Source: Pseudomonadota bacterium
GTDB taxonomy: Bacteria > Pseudomonadota > Alphaproteobacteria > Thalassobaculales > Thalassobaculaceae
NCBI GenBank assembly: GCA_027623845.1
Contig: JAQBUJ010000056.1
Location: 1 to 10,752 of the forward strand
DNA length: 10,752 nt
Reading direction: 5' to 3'
Positions 1 to 6,829 of this stretch are shown here, piece after piece. The position numbers were made by a program, and so were the translations under genes. The notes under the pieces are model-generated. The model saw nothing but the letters and a program-made list of their open reading frames with translations, had not been told where the DNA came from and made no database searches. Every line of letters starts with the position of its first letter. The stretch's first letter is position 1.

Positions 1-1
1 C

Positions 2-313
2 GCTTTTGCCTATAGCGGTGCGAATGATGGTTCCGGCCTCAATCTTGGCGGCAACTATAGCTCGGGTCCCTGGGGCGTCAGCCTCAGCTACTTCCATGGC
101 GAGAAGGATGGCACCGGCACTGCCACCACTCTGAGTGGTGATGCCGAGCAGGACACGTTCATGCTTTCCGGCAAGTACGCTCTTGGTCCGGGAATCACCG
201 CCAACGGCACCCTCGCGCATTCGAAGTTCGAGTCGGATGATGCCGGCTTGGACGCGAATTCACGTCAGGTGGATGCCACCTATGTCGTCGTCGGCATGAG
301 GCTTTCGTTCTAA
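2..313 (+). CDS. Outer-membrane porin, C-terminal fragment (5' end outside window)
   Basis: About 103 codons are open from the left edge to a TAA at 311-313. The translation alternates polar and hydrophobic/aromatic residues in beta-hairpin fashion (GLNLGGNYSSGPWGVSLSYF, then DTFMLSGKYALGPGITANGT) and ends in VVVGMRLSF. A terminal phenylalanine after an alternating strand is the usual outer-membrane beta-barrel assembly signature, and Gly/Asn/Asp-rich turns fit a general diffusion porin of the Gram-negative porin superfamily. It would form a trimeric passive pore in the outer membrane. Only the last strands are visible, so the exact subfamily and any selectivity cannot be stated. A strong hairpin terminator follows 24 nt after the stop, so this is the last gene of its transcript and is separate from the sulfotransferase genes. 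Confidence 0.85.
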   Translation, partial: AFAYSGANDGSGLNLGGNYSSGPWGVSLSYFHGEKDGTGTATTLSGDAEQDTFMLSGKYALGPGITANGTLAHSKFESDDAGLDANSRQVDATYVVVGMRLSF

Positions 314-336
314 GCCAACGACAACAAAGACTTCGG

Positions 337-372
337 GAGAGGCCGCCTTCGGGCGGTCTCTTTCATTTCCAG
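337..372 (+). terminator. Rho-independent-type terminator of the porin gene
   Basis: A 10-bp stem (338-347 with 352-361, one G-T wobble) closes a TTCG tetraloop at 348-351. Two more G-T pairs can extend the base. A T-rich tail (TTTCATTT) follows. It lies just after the porin stop codon. The stable UUCG-type loop and GC-rich stem make this a convincing terminator, although the T tract is interrupted. Confidence 0.8.
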
Positions 373-399
373 TCGCTTTTTATTTGGCTTTGCGGCTCA

Positions 400-435
400 A
401 CAGGGCCGCGGCGATGGCTCGTCTGATCGCCCTGT
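400..435. other. Nested inverted repeat downstream of ST1, possible terminator or processing hairpin
   Basis: Positions 400-406 (ACAGGGC) pair perfectly with 429-435 (GCCCTGT). An alternative inner stem is 411-415 (GCGAT) with 426-430 (ATCGC). It sits 30-65 nt past the stop of the leftward sulfotransferase, where a 3'-end structure would be expected. No U-run follows on the minus strand, so intrinsic termination is uncertain. Confidence 0.3.
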
Positions 436-465
436 CCGGACCTTCCCGTCCCCGCATCGCCGCGT

Positions 466-1290
466 TTAGAGATATCCAAGCTCGCGCATGACGTCCCCAT
501 GAGCATTCGACAGCCGGTCAATCTGTGATGCGCTAAGGGCCGTACGCCACGACCCCGAGACGCCTTGGCGGAAGAAGTTCCCGCTATGGGGCGGTCGCTC
601 GGAAAATCCGTCACGGCGTTCCTGGTCCGATAATTCGCGGAATGATGAGAACCGAACCGCCCTCTCCAGGCGATCGGGCGTTACCGGTAAGCCGAGCGTT
701 TCCAGGATCCGTCGAAAGGCCAGCGCCGGCTGCTCCAGAAGATCCTCGTAACGCACCATCACCAGGGGAAAATCCTCGGTATCTCGCCACGATCGTACAT
801 GATCGCACCAGCGCCCGAGCAGAGTGAAAATCCGATGATGGGCGTCGATGGTGGAGTTTCCAGGGTTGTCCATAACATCGATGGCCTGATCCACGGTCAT
901 GCCGAAATGCGCGGCATAGGAAGAAACCAGGTCGAGAGGGTTTCGGGTGATGCAGATGGCGCCTTTGGTCACCGCGGGGTTGATCAGCGCCAACCCTTGG
1001 TGGGCGCCGTTCAGACTGTGCGTCTTTACGAAATGGTCATGTGGTCGGGCCGCCGCGATCAACTCTTGGGCTCGGGCGCGCAATTCGACTGATGCCGCCT
1101 CATCGATTTCGCCAATAGGCCGCCCGCCCGCCTCCTGATAGAATCGTGGTCGGGTATCGCTCAAGGTAAAAGCCCCAAGCTCGTTGATCGGCAGCGGCTC
1201 CCGGCGATCAAGGACGTAATTCGCCAAAAAAGCTCGCATCCACGTGTTGCCGGATTTCGGGTAAGAAGCGATCCAGATTATCTTGCCCAT
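466..1290 (-). CDS. PAPS-dependent sulfotransferase (ST1)
   Basis: A 274-residue cytosolic-type sulfotransferase (Sulfotransfer_1 fold) that would move a sulfuryl group from PAPS to a hydroxyl or amine acceptor. The 5'-phosphosulfate loop is YPKSGNTW at residues 10-17. The likely catalytic histidine is H91 in FVKTH. The 3'-phosphate pair is R116 and S124, with the eight-residue spacing seen in cytosolic SULTs. A C-terminal RxGxxGxW motif starts at R241. No signal peptide or membrane segment is seen. Length is normal for the family and all key residues are present, so it should be active; the acceptor cannot be predicted. The ATG at 1288-1290 has an AGGAG about 12 nt upstream, a rather long spacing. 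The gene diverges from the oxygenase/ST2/TPR-sulfotransferase unit and is clearly paralogous to ST2: 21 of the first 39 residues are identical by hand alignment. Confidence 0.92.
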   Translation of the reverse strand: MGKIIWIASYPKSGNTWMRAFLANYVLDRREPLPINELGAFTLSDTRPRFYQEAGGRPIGEIDEAASVELRARAQELIAAARPHDHFVKTHSLNGAHQGLALINPAVTKGAICITRNPLDLVSSYAAHFGMTVDQAIDVMDNPGNSTIDAHHRIFTLLGRWCDHVRSWRDTEDFPLVMVRYEDLLEQPALAFRRILETLGLPVTPDRLERAVRFSSFRELSDQERRDGFSERPPHSGNFFRQGVSGSWRTALSASQIDRLSNAHGDVMRELGYL

Positions 1291-1553
1291 TACGCGCGCG
1301 TGCTCCTGGTTGGCGCCAATCTTTCCCGGTCATAGCACAAGCCTGCCTGCCTGACGTTGAAAGCGTGGGCGACTCCGGCAACTTGCGATATACCGGGGGC
1401 GCGATTCCCGTGTCGGGATCGGCCGGCATGCCCGGACCGGCTGGAATTGTGAATTCGCCTCTCATTCAATAAGATGGAAAGTGTTTGGCGACCTGGTCTT
1501 TATCGCCTCGTGCTTCCAGCTAAACCAATTGCGCTCTACCTTCGGGGATCGAC
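1291..1553. promoter_or_regulatory. Divergent intergenic region between ST1 and the oxygenase operon
   Basis: These 263 bases must hold the start signals for both directions. Rightward, a sigma70-like pair is visible: TTGTGA at 1447-1452 and TAAGAT at 1470-1475 with 17 nt between, each matching four of six consensus bases. This would give a leader of about 70 nt before the GTG at 1554. Leftward I see no convincing promoter. GC-rich dyads at 1408-1442 (TCCCG-TGT-CGGGA, then interleaved CCGG repeats) could be operator or hairpin sequence. A GCCT triplet repeat lies near 1343-1354. No protein-coding gene is supported here. Confidence 0.4.
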
Positions 1554-2750
1554 GTGGAAAAGTTCCAGTTTTCCGACCTTTTCAAGAAAATATCCCGGCG
1601 GGAATTTCTGGAGAGCCGCCATGACACCCAGGCCTATTTTGAACCGGGCGCGATTGAGAACGTCCAGGAGATCTTTTCCTGGGCGCAACTGAACGACCTC
1701 TTCAACCGTCCCAAGCTTTGGAATGGTGAGATGATGGAACTGGCGCTGAATGGCCAGGTCCTGCCGCCGCCGCAATATTCGAGGCCAGGAATGGGACGGT
1801 TGGGTGAACGGGTGCTGCGGCCGGATCGCGAGAAGGTCAATCATTTCCTGCGCCAGGGCGCCACGCTGGTTCTGGACTATCTTGAGGGGATCGATCCAGG
1901 CGTTCAGCGGGTCGCCACCTGTATCGAGCGACTGACCGGAACCATGGTCTCCTGCAACGCCTATTGTTCCTGGCAGAGCGTTCAGGGGTATGCCTCGCAT
2001 TTCGATACGATGTGCGTATTCGCGATCCAGATTGAAGGCGAAAAGACCTGGAATATCTATGACGGCCGGGTCAACGAGCCGATGGCGATTCCGGGCGCGC
2101 GCCCGGCGGATTTCTCCCGCGAGCAACACGACAGGCAAAAAGGCCCGGTGGCGCAGCAGGTTGTCATGCGCCCGGGCGATGTCCTGTATCTGCCGCGCGG
2201 CGTCTATCATGATGCGCTGGCCACCGATACGGCGTCGCTGCATCTCTCGTTCGGTGCGACCTATCTGGCGGGATTCTCGGCGCTTAGCCTGCTGATTCAA
2301 GAATTGCAGCGCGAGGAATTTTTTCGCAAAAAGCTGCCGCATTTTGACGATGGAGAGGCCTTGTCCGTGTATTTATCCGAGGTTGGCAAACAGGTCGGCG
2401 ACCGCATGGCCGATAGTGGCTTTCACGGCCGGGTCAAAGAGCACATGTTGAGCAATCTGGGCGACAAGATCACCGGCCACCGGTTGCCGGACCGCAGCGC
2501 TGATCGATGCTATCTGGTGACCCGGCAGGAACCGCGCCTGGTGCGCCGCGGCGCGGTTTGGCGGCTTGAGTATCGCGGCGCCCATATGGATATCGCGGCG
2601 GAGCATGCGGCGATGGTGCGGTATGTCTTGGAGACCGAGATTTTTTATGTCTCGGAACTGGCTGCGCTCTGCGAAGCGCCGCAAGCATCGACGTCAGCGA
2701 TGCTCGACGCGCTGGAAAAAATCGGCGTGATCTGGCGCGTCGGTGGCTAA
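1554..2750 (+). CDS. JmjC/cupin Fe(II)/2-oxoglutarate oxygenase, ribosomal-oxygenase-like
   Basis: A 398-residue protein of the Cupin_4/JmjC type (family of bacterial YcfD/RoxA and eukaryotic MINA53/NO66). These enzymes hydroxylate protein side chains using O2, Fe(II) and 2-oxoglutarate. The metal triad is H149-x-D151 (in ASHFDTMCVF) and H219 (GVYHDAL). K164 in EGEKTW lies exactly 15 residues after the first histidine, the spacing of the 2-oxoglutarate-binding basic residue in known ribosomal oxygenases as I recall them. An N-terminal helical region (about 1-110) precedes the double-stranded beta helix (about 120-240). A helical stretch follows, and residues about 335-398 look like the winged-helix tail of this family. 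The start is GTG with GGGGA 5 nt upstream; an in-frame stop at 1521-1523 rules out a longer protein. It begins the rightward unit, with ST2 15 nt downstream. Its substrate is unknown; the sulfotransferase context suggests a modification role other than the standard ribosomal one. Confidence 0.85.
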   Translation: MEKFQFSDLFKKISRREFLESRHDTQAYFEPGAIENVQEIFSWAQLNDLFNRPKLWNGEMMELALNGQVLPPPQYSRPGMGRLGERVLRPDREKVNHFLRQGATLVLDYLEGIDPGVQRVATCIERLTGTMVSCNAYCSWQSVQGYASHFDTMCVFAIQIEGEKTWNIYDGRVNEPMAIPGARPADFSREQHDRQKGPVAQQVVMRPGDVLYLPRGVYHDALATDTASLHLSFGATYLAGFSALSLLIQELQREEFFRKKLPHFDDGEALSVYLSEVGKQVGDRMADSGFHGRVKEHMLSNLGDKITGHRLPDRSADRCYLVTRQEPRLVRRGAVWRLEYRGAHMDIAAEHAAMVRYVLETEIFYVSELAALCEAPQASTSAMLDALEKIGVIWRVGG

Positions 2751-2765
2751 GGCCGGGGGCCGAGG

Positions 2766-3611
2766 ATGAGCGGGATTCTCTGGCTGGCCTCCTATCCGAA
2801 GTCCGGCAACACGTGGCTCCGGATCTTTATCGAAAACCTGTTCCGCAACGCCGTGCAGCCGGTTCCGATCAACGACCTCAAGGTCGTGAGACACGGCGAC
2901 AGTGCGTATCCGATCTACGCGCAAGTCGCCGGCCGGCCGATCAATGACATGACCGATGCGGAACTCCATCTGCTGCGTGAGCCGGTGCAACGGTACCTTG
3001 CATCACGCCAGGAGACCTCCTTCGTCAAGACGCATAATGCCTTGATGTTGCATGAAGGCCGACCGCTGATCCATTTGGAGCACACGGCGGGCGCCGTCTA
3101 TTTGTTGCGCAATCCGTTTGATCTCGTCGTCTCGTTTGCCGAACACTATCGAATCAGTCATGACGACGCGATCGTCGCTCTGGCCTCGCCCAATCATCAC
3201 ACCAAGACCAGCCCCCAAGCGATTTTTCAAATTCTTGGCGGCTGGAGCAATCACTATCGGAGCTGGTTCGGGGTTGAGAACTTCAACCCGATGTTCCTGC
3301 GTTACGAAGACATGGTGCGCGATCCGATGAAATCTTTCGGTCGGTTCATGCGGTTTCTCGGGGTGCCGAAAAATCCGGAACGCCTGAAACGGGCCATTCG
3401 CAACAGCACGTTTAAGGAAGTCGCGGGCCAAGAGAGTCAGGGCGGCTTCAAGGAGCGGGTTCATCAGGAGCAAAAATTTTTCCGTTCCGGCGGAACCGGT
3501 GGATACCGGGAAATACTCAGCGAACAACAGATCGGTCGTATTATCGACGATCACGGTGAGTTGCTGCTCGAACAGGGATATATCTCCAAGGACGGGCGTC
3601 CCAGGGTCTGA
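2766..3611 (+). CDS. PAPS-dependent sulfotransferase (ST2), paralog of ST1
   Basis: A 281-residue sulfotransferase, same family and architecture as ST1. The PAPS 5'-phosphosulfate loop is YPKSGNTW (residues 10-17). The putative catalytic histidine is H90 in FVKTH, and the 3'-phosphate contacts are R115 and S123 in LLRNPFDLVVS. The C-terminal RxGxxGx motif starts at R240 but carries Tyr247 where ST1 has Trp, a mild variation. There is no signal peptide. It would act in the cytoplasm on an unknown hydroxyl-bearing acceptor. The start ATG follows a purine-rich GGGGG at 2755-2759, with 15 nt from the oxygenase stop and 12 nt to the next gene, so co-transcription is very likely. ST1 on the opposite side of the oxygenase is its closest visible relative; the N-termini align without gaps. 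Confidence 0.92.
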   Translation: MSGILWLASYPKSGNTWLRIFIENLFRNAVQPVPINDLKVVRHGDSAYPIYAQVAGRPINDMTDAELHLLREPVQRYLASRQETSFVKTHNALMLHEGRPLIHLEHTAGAVYLLRNPFDLVVSFAEHYRISHDDAIVALASPNHHTKTSPQAIFQILGGWSNHYRSWFGVENFNPMFLRYEDMVRDPMKSFGRFMRFLGVPKNPERLKRAIRNSTFKEVAGQESQGGFKERVHQEQKFFRSGGTGGYREILSEQQIGRIIDDHGELLLEQGYISKDGRPRV

Positions 3612-3623
3612 AGGGTTGATTTA

Positions 3624-5546
3624 ATGAAGCAAGCGGGCCCCGATGCCGCTTTCCAGAATGCCGAGAAGGCGGGCGCCGGCGGCGATTGGGTTGGCGCGCG
3701 CCGGATCTATGGTCGGGTCTTGAAGGCAATGCCCCGGGACTGGCGCGGATTTTATCGGGCCGGTTTGCTGGAGGCGCGCGGCGGTCACTATGGCCTCGCC
3801 GAAAAAGCCTTTGACCGGGCCCAGGCCCTGTCGGGCGGCAACGCCACCGTGGCCGCCAACTTGGCGCAAATCTATTTATTCACCGAGCGCCCAATCGAAG
3901 CGGCTAGGCTGCTTGAACAGGTCGCTGCCGAGGCGCCGAATTCAGCCGATATTCAGCGCCAACTTGGCGTTGCCTATCAGCAGCTTGGCCAACTTGCCCA
4001 AGCCGATACCGCTTATCGTCGGGCGATGGACCTGGGCGCCAACGATCCCGCGTTGCTGAATAACCGCGCGGTTGTTTTGCAGGCCGGCGGCAGGCTCGCC
4101 GAGGCCATCGCGATGCTGGAGACCGTTCGGCGACAGGGCGGCGACGGCATTGAGACTTTGAATAACCTGGCCAATCTGTACCGGGCCGCCGGCCAATCCG
4201 ACAAAGCGGCGGAGATCTTCGCCCTGGCGTTGCGCCAGGCGCCGCTTAGCGTGCCTTTGTATCGAAATCTGGCGCTGCTGAACCGTGATCAAGGCGCGTC
4301 GACGGCGGGGTTGCTTGCCGCTAGGCGCGCCGCAATAAGCGATCCGGCCACTATGGATGGTATGGTGATCATCGCGGAAATTCTTGAACACCGGGCCGAC
4401 CTCTTGAGTGCCGGGCGGTTGATCCGTCGGGCTGTCGTCGGCGCCCCGGGCAATGCCGATGCTGTTGCACTGTTGGCCCGCATCCTCAGGCGCGAGGGTA
4501 ATCCCGAGGCGGCGTTGGCCGGCCTTCGGGGTGCTTTGTCGCGCGCCGGCGACCGACCGGGCGATCACAAGCTATTGTTTGAGCAGGCACAAGCGGAGCA
4601 GGCGTTGGGGCGGTTCGACAAAGCCTTCGACGCGCTGGTCACCGCCAATTGCCGCCAGATCGCCGCGATGCCACCGGGTCGGGTGGACCCGGAGCGGGCC
4701 TTTGACCGTGTCCGTGCCTTGCATGCGATGGTCGATGGCGCGGACGCTGGCGCTCTTGCTGGTCCACGCCGCGGCGATGTCGGCGGATCGCCGGTTTTCC
4801 TGGTTGGGTTTCCCCGATCCGGGACGACATTGCTTGATCAGGTCCTGGACAGCCATCCATCGGTCCGGGTGCTTGAAGAGCGGCCCTTGGTCACTGGCAT
4901 GATCGCTCGTCTGACGGCAGCGGGGCATGCCTATCCCGAGGCTCTGGAGCGGTTGGACGATGAAATGTTGGAGGCGCTCCGGCAGGGGTATTTCGCCGAT
5001 CGTGATGGCTTCGGTGAAGTTCCACACGGCGCTGTGTTCATTGATAAAATGCCGCTCAACATCACCCACGCGGCGTTGATCCGACGGGTTTTTCCGGATG
5101 CGCGGTTTCTGCTGGCTGTGCGCGATCCGTGCGACGTTTGTCTCAGTTGTTTCATGCAGTCTTTCGAATTGAACGACTGGATGGCGGTGTTCACCGATTT
5201 GGCGGCAACGGCGCGGTTATATGTCGCAGTCTTTGATCTCTGGTTTTTAACGGCGGAAAAATTGGACCTGGAGCACCATGTGGTTCGGTATGAGGACCTG
5301 ATCGCGGATCTGCGCGGCACCGCTGCTGCGGCAATGCAGTTCATCGACCTGGAATGGGATGATCGGATGGCGGATTTTCACCAGCACGCTCGCCAACGAG
5401 GCCATCTTTCAACGCCAAGCCACGCCCAGGTCACACAGCCTGTCTATCGACACGCGGTTGCACGCTGGAAGCGCTATGGCGGGATGATGGATGAGGCCGC
5501 CGGTCTGCTGAAACCGCACCGTTCAGCCCTTGGATACGGAGACTGA
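3624..5546 (+). CDS. TPR-repeat sulfotransferase, tyrosylprotein-sulfotransferase-like
   Basis: A 640-residue two-part protein. Residues about 8-347 form roughly ten tetratricopeptide repeats (for example 40-73, 74-107, 108-141, 142-174, 176-209, 278-310), a helical solenoid that commonly binds peptides or proteins. Residues about 390-640 are a Sulfotransfer_3-type catalytic domain. The PAPS loop is VGFPRSGTT (394-402) and the 3'-phosphate contacts are R500 and S508. E419 lies 21 residues after R398. By my recollection this is the same register as Arg78 and catalytic Glu99 of human TPST2, and the intervening LDSHPSVR closely resembles the TPST sequence. No signal peptide is visible, so it is probably cytoplasmic. 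The ATG has AAGGG 8 nt upstream. It is third in the rightward unit, 12 nt after ST2 and 1 nt before the YggS gene. Protein or peptide tyrosine sulfation is plausible; other acceptors are possible. Confidence 0.9.
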   Translation: MKQAGPDAAFQNAEKAGAGGDWVGARRIYGRVLKAMPRDWRGFYRAGLLEARGGHYGLAEKAFDRAQALSGGNATVAANLAQIYLFTERPIEAARLLEQVAAEAPNSADIQRQLGVAYQQLGQLAQADTAYRRAMDLGANDPALLNNRAVVLQAGGRLAEAIAMLETVRRQGGDGIETLNNLANLYRAAGQSDKAAEIFALALRQAPLSVPLYRNLALLNRDQGASTAGLLAARRAAISDPATMDGMVIIAEILEHRADLLSAGRLIRRAVVGAPGNADAVALLARILRREGNPEAALAGLRGALSRAGDRPGDHKLLFEQAQAEQALGRFDKAFDALVTANCRQIAAMPPGRVDPERAFDRVRALHAMVDGADAGALAGPRRGDVGGSPVFLVGFPRSGTTLLDQVLDSHPSVRVLEERPLVTGMIARLTAAGHAYPEALERLDDEMLEALRQGYFADRDGFGEVPHGAVFIDKMPLNITHAALIRRVFPDARFLLAVRDPCDVCLSCFMQSFELNDWMAVFTDLAATARLYVAVFDLWFLTAEKLDLEHHVVRYEDLIADLRGTAAAAMQFIDLEWDDRMADFHQHARQRGHLSTPSHAQVTQPVYRHAVARWKRYGGMMDEAAGLLKPHRSALGYGD

Positions 5547-5547
5547 C

Positions 5548-6258
5548 ATGCCCGAGCTATTGATGACCGACAGCCAAACCGGGGACGGGGCCGACGTCGC
5601 GGCCAATCTTTCGGAGATTCACAACAAGATCATTACGGCATCGAAACGTGTTGATCGCCAATCAGATGAGGTCACCTTGGTGGCGGTCAGCAAGATTCAA
5701 CCCGTCGCAAAGATTGAAGCGGCGCTTGCCGCCGGCCACCGGGTTTTCGGCGAAAACCGAATCCAGGAGGCGCAGTCGAAATGGCCGGCGCTTAAAACGC
5801 TCTATCCGGATGTGACGCTGCATTTGATAGGGCCGCTGCAGACCAACAAAGCGAAGGACGCGGTTGCGTTGTTCGACGTAATCGAGACGCTGGACCGGCC
5901 AAAACTTGCCGAGGTCTTGAAGCGGGAAATGGACCGTCAGGACCTTCACCGACCCTGCTACATTCAGGTAAATACCGGCGAGGAACCCCAAAAAGCCGGG
6001 ATCGCACCGGCAGACGTGGATGCCTTCATCGTCAAATGCCGAGATGATATTGGCCTGAATATCGCTGGTTTGATGTGTATTCCGCCGGCCGATGAGGAAG
6101 CGGCGCTGCATTTCGCTCTGCTTCGCGATATCGCCCGAAGAAACGGCTTGGCGTCTCTCAGCATGGGCATGAGTGGTGATTTCGAGGTCGCGGTTGAACT
6201 TGGCGCGACCCATGTCCGGGTCGGGACGGCGATTTTTGGTGCCCGTGAGCACGGATAG
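5548..6258 (+). CDS. yggS: YggS/PLPBP family pyridoxal-phosphate homeostasis protein
   Basis: A 236-residue single-domain PLP-binding protein with the alanine-racemase-type TIM barrel. Family members buffer PLP and affect vitamin B6 and amino-acid balance; they are not known to be enzymes. The PLP lysine is K49 in VAVSKIQP. Other family blocks are FGENRIQEA, HLIGPLQTNK, the QVNTGEEPQKAG stretch, GLMCIPP, SMGMSGDFEVA and RVGTAIFGARE. I chose ATG 5548 because a perfect GGAG (5538-5541) lies 6 nt upstream; a TTG at 5530 would add six residues but has no comparable site. The ATG starts one base after the TPR-sulfotransferase TGA, implying translational coupling. The N-terminus carries about ten extra residues compared with E. 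coli YggS. The role is confident; the link to sulfation, if any, is unknown. Confidence 0.93.
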   Translation: MPELLMTDSQTGDGADVAANLSEIHNKIITASKRVDRQSDEVTLVAVSKIQPVAKIEAALAAGHRVFGENRIQEAQSKWPALKTLYPDVTLHLIGPLQTNKAKDAVALFDVIETLDRPKLAEVLKREMDRQDLHRPCYIQVNTGEEPQKAGIAPADVDAFIVKCRDDIGLNIAGLMCIPPADEEAALHFALLRDIARRNGLASLSMGMSGDFEVAVELGATHVRVGTAIFGAREHG

Positions 6259-6275
6259 ACTGTTTGACAGCCTTC

Positions 6276-6300
6276 TAGAGCCATCTAGCGGCTCTGTTTC
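6276..6300. terminator. Possible bidirectional terminator between convergent genes
   Basis: AGAGCC at 6277-6282 pairs perfectly with GGCTCT at 6290-6295 around a 7-nt loop. A short T run (GTTTC) follows on the plus strand. It lies 18 nt after the yggS stop and overlaps the stop codon (6285-6287) of the converging L,D-transpeptidase gene. The stem is short and the T tract weak, so the call is tentative. Confidence 0.4.
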
Positions 6301-6806
6301 ACCTCAAGCGCCTCGTTGGGACCGATCAGCGCCAGTAACCGGCGCAAATCTTCAATTGCCAAGGCGACGCAGCCGGCGGTGGGTGTGTAGTCCGGCTTGG
6401 CGACATGAAGAAAGATCGCGCTGCCCAACCCGGTGACCGGCGGCGCATCATTGTACCCAAGATCAACCATGATGTCGTAGAGCTGATCCTCTCGCCATAG
6501 GACCTCGTGGCTGGGCGAATAAGGTAACCGGACCAGACAATTATAGTGCGTGGGATCGCCCGGATCATCCGACCACCCCATGGCGGCGTCGATGGGAATG
6601 ACTTCCAGGGGCGTATCCGGTGGAGAAGATCGGTCGGGGCGGTAAAAGGCCCGGCGCAATGGCCAGGTGCCGATTGGCGTGCGCTGATCCCCTTCGCGCT
6701 TGTCCACAGTGGTCCCACCAGCGCCGATACAACAGCGTAGGACGAGGTTTTGAAAATGAAGCCGCGCTTGGCTCGGATCGTCGGACGCCAGCACCAGAAT
6801 CGCCAC
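6285..6806 (-). CDS. YkuD-type L,D-transpeptidase family protein, no signal peptide
   Basis: A 173-residue protein made almost entirely of one YkuD catalytic domain. Such enzymes form or remodel peptidoglycan cross-links, or attach proteins to it, through a cysteine nucleophile. The catalytic pair is H134 (AIFLHVA) and C146 (TAGCVAL). Upstream family blocks are CCIGAGG (25-31), KREGDQRTPIG (36-46) and FYRPDR (54-59). I start it at GTG 6806 because GAAGGGG lies 7 nt upstream and the gene then follows the upstream stop by 23 nt. An ATG at 6878 in the same frame would overlap that gene by 49 nt and add a basic, unrelated stretch. Neither start gives an export signal, odd for a periplasmic enzyme but typical of this short subfamily as I know it. 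Probably co-transcribed with the gene at 6830-7567. Confidence 0.82.
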   Translation of the reverse strand: MAILVLASDDPSQARLHFQNLVLRCCIGAGGTTVDKREGDQRTPIGTWPLRRAFYRPDRSSPPDTPLEVIPIDAAMGWSDDPGDPTHYNCLVRLPYSPSHEVLWREDQLYDIMVDLGYNDAPPVTGLGSAIFLHVAKPDYTPTAGCVALAIEDLRRLLALIGPNEALEVKQSR

Positions 6807-6829
6807 GGATTGGCCCCTTCGAAGCCGTT

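Noticed and set aside
1208..1465. 85-codon minus-strand frame overlapping the ST1 start, with an acidic/proline-rich front and one tyrosine; considered as a possible sulfotransferase substrate peptide.
   Set aside because: No ribosome binding site at 1465, about 80 bases overlap ST1 out of frame, and the rest is intergenic. The resemblance to a sulfated peptide is too loose.
1515..1545. On the minus strand the string GGTAGAGCGCAATTGG resembles a tRNA D-arm.
   Set aside because: No matching acceptor stem, anticodon stem or T-arm can be folded around it, so it is not a tRNA gene. A decayed fragment cannot be shown.
1536..2342. 268-codon minus-strand open frame opposite the JmjC gene.
   Set aside because: It is antisense to a gene with clear family motifs, and its Arg/Gln/His-rich translation has no recognisable domain. 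Typical of GC-rich DNA.
3003..3554. 183-codon minus-strand open frame opposite ST2.
   Set aside because: Fully inside a recognised gene, with no domain or ribosome-site support.
3942..4568. 208-codon minus-strand open frame opposite the TPR region.
   Set aside because: A shadow of the repetitive GC-rich TPR coding sequence; composition is not protein-like.
5662..6252. 196-codon minus-strand open frame opposite yggS.
   Set aside because: Antisense to a well-conserved gene and without any motif.
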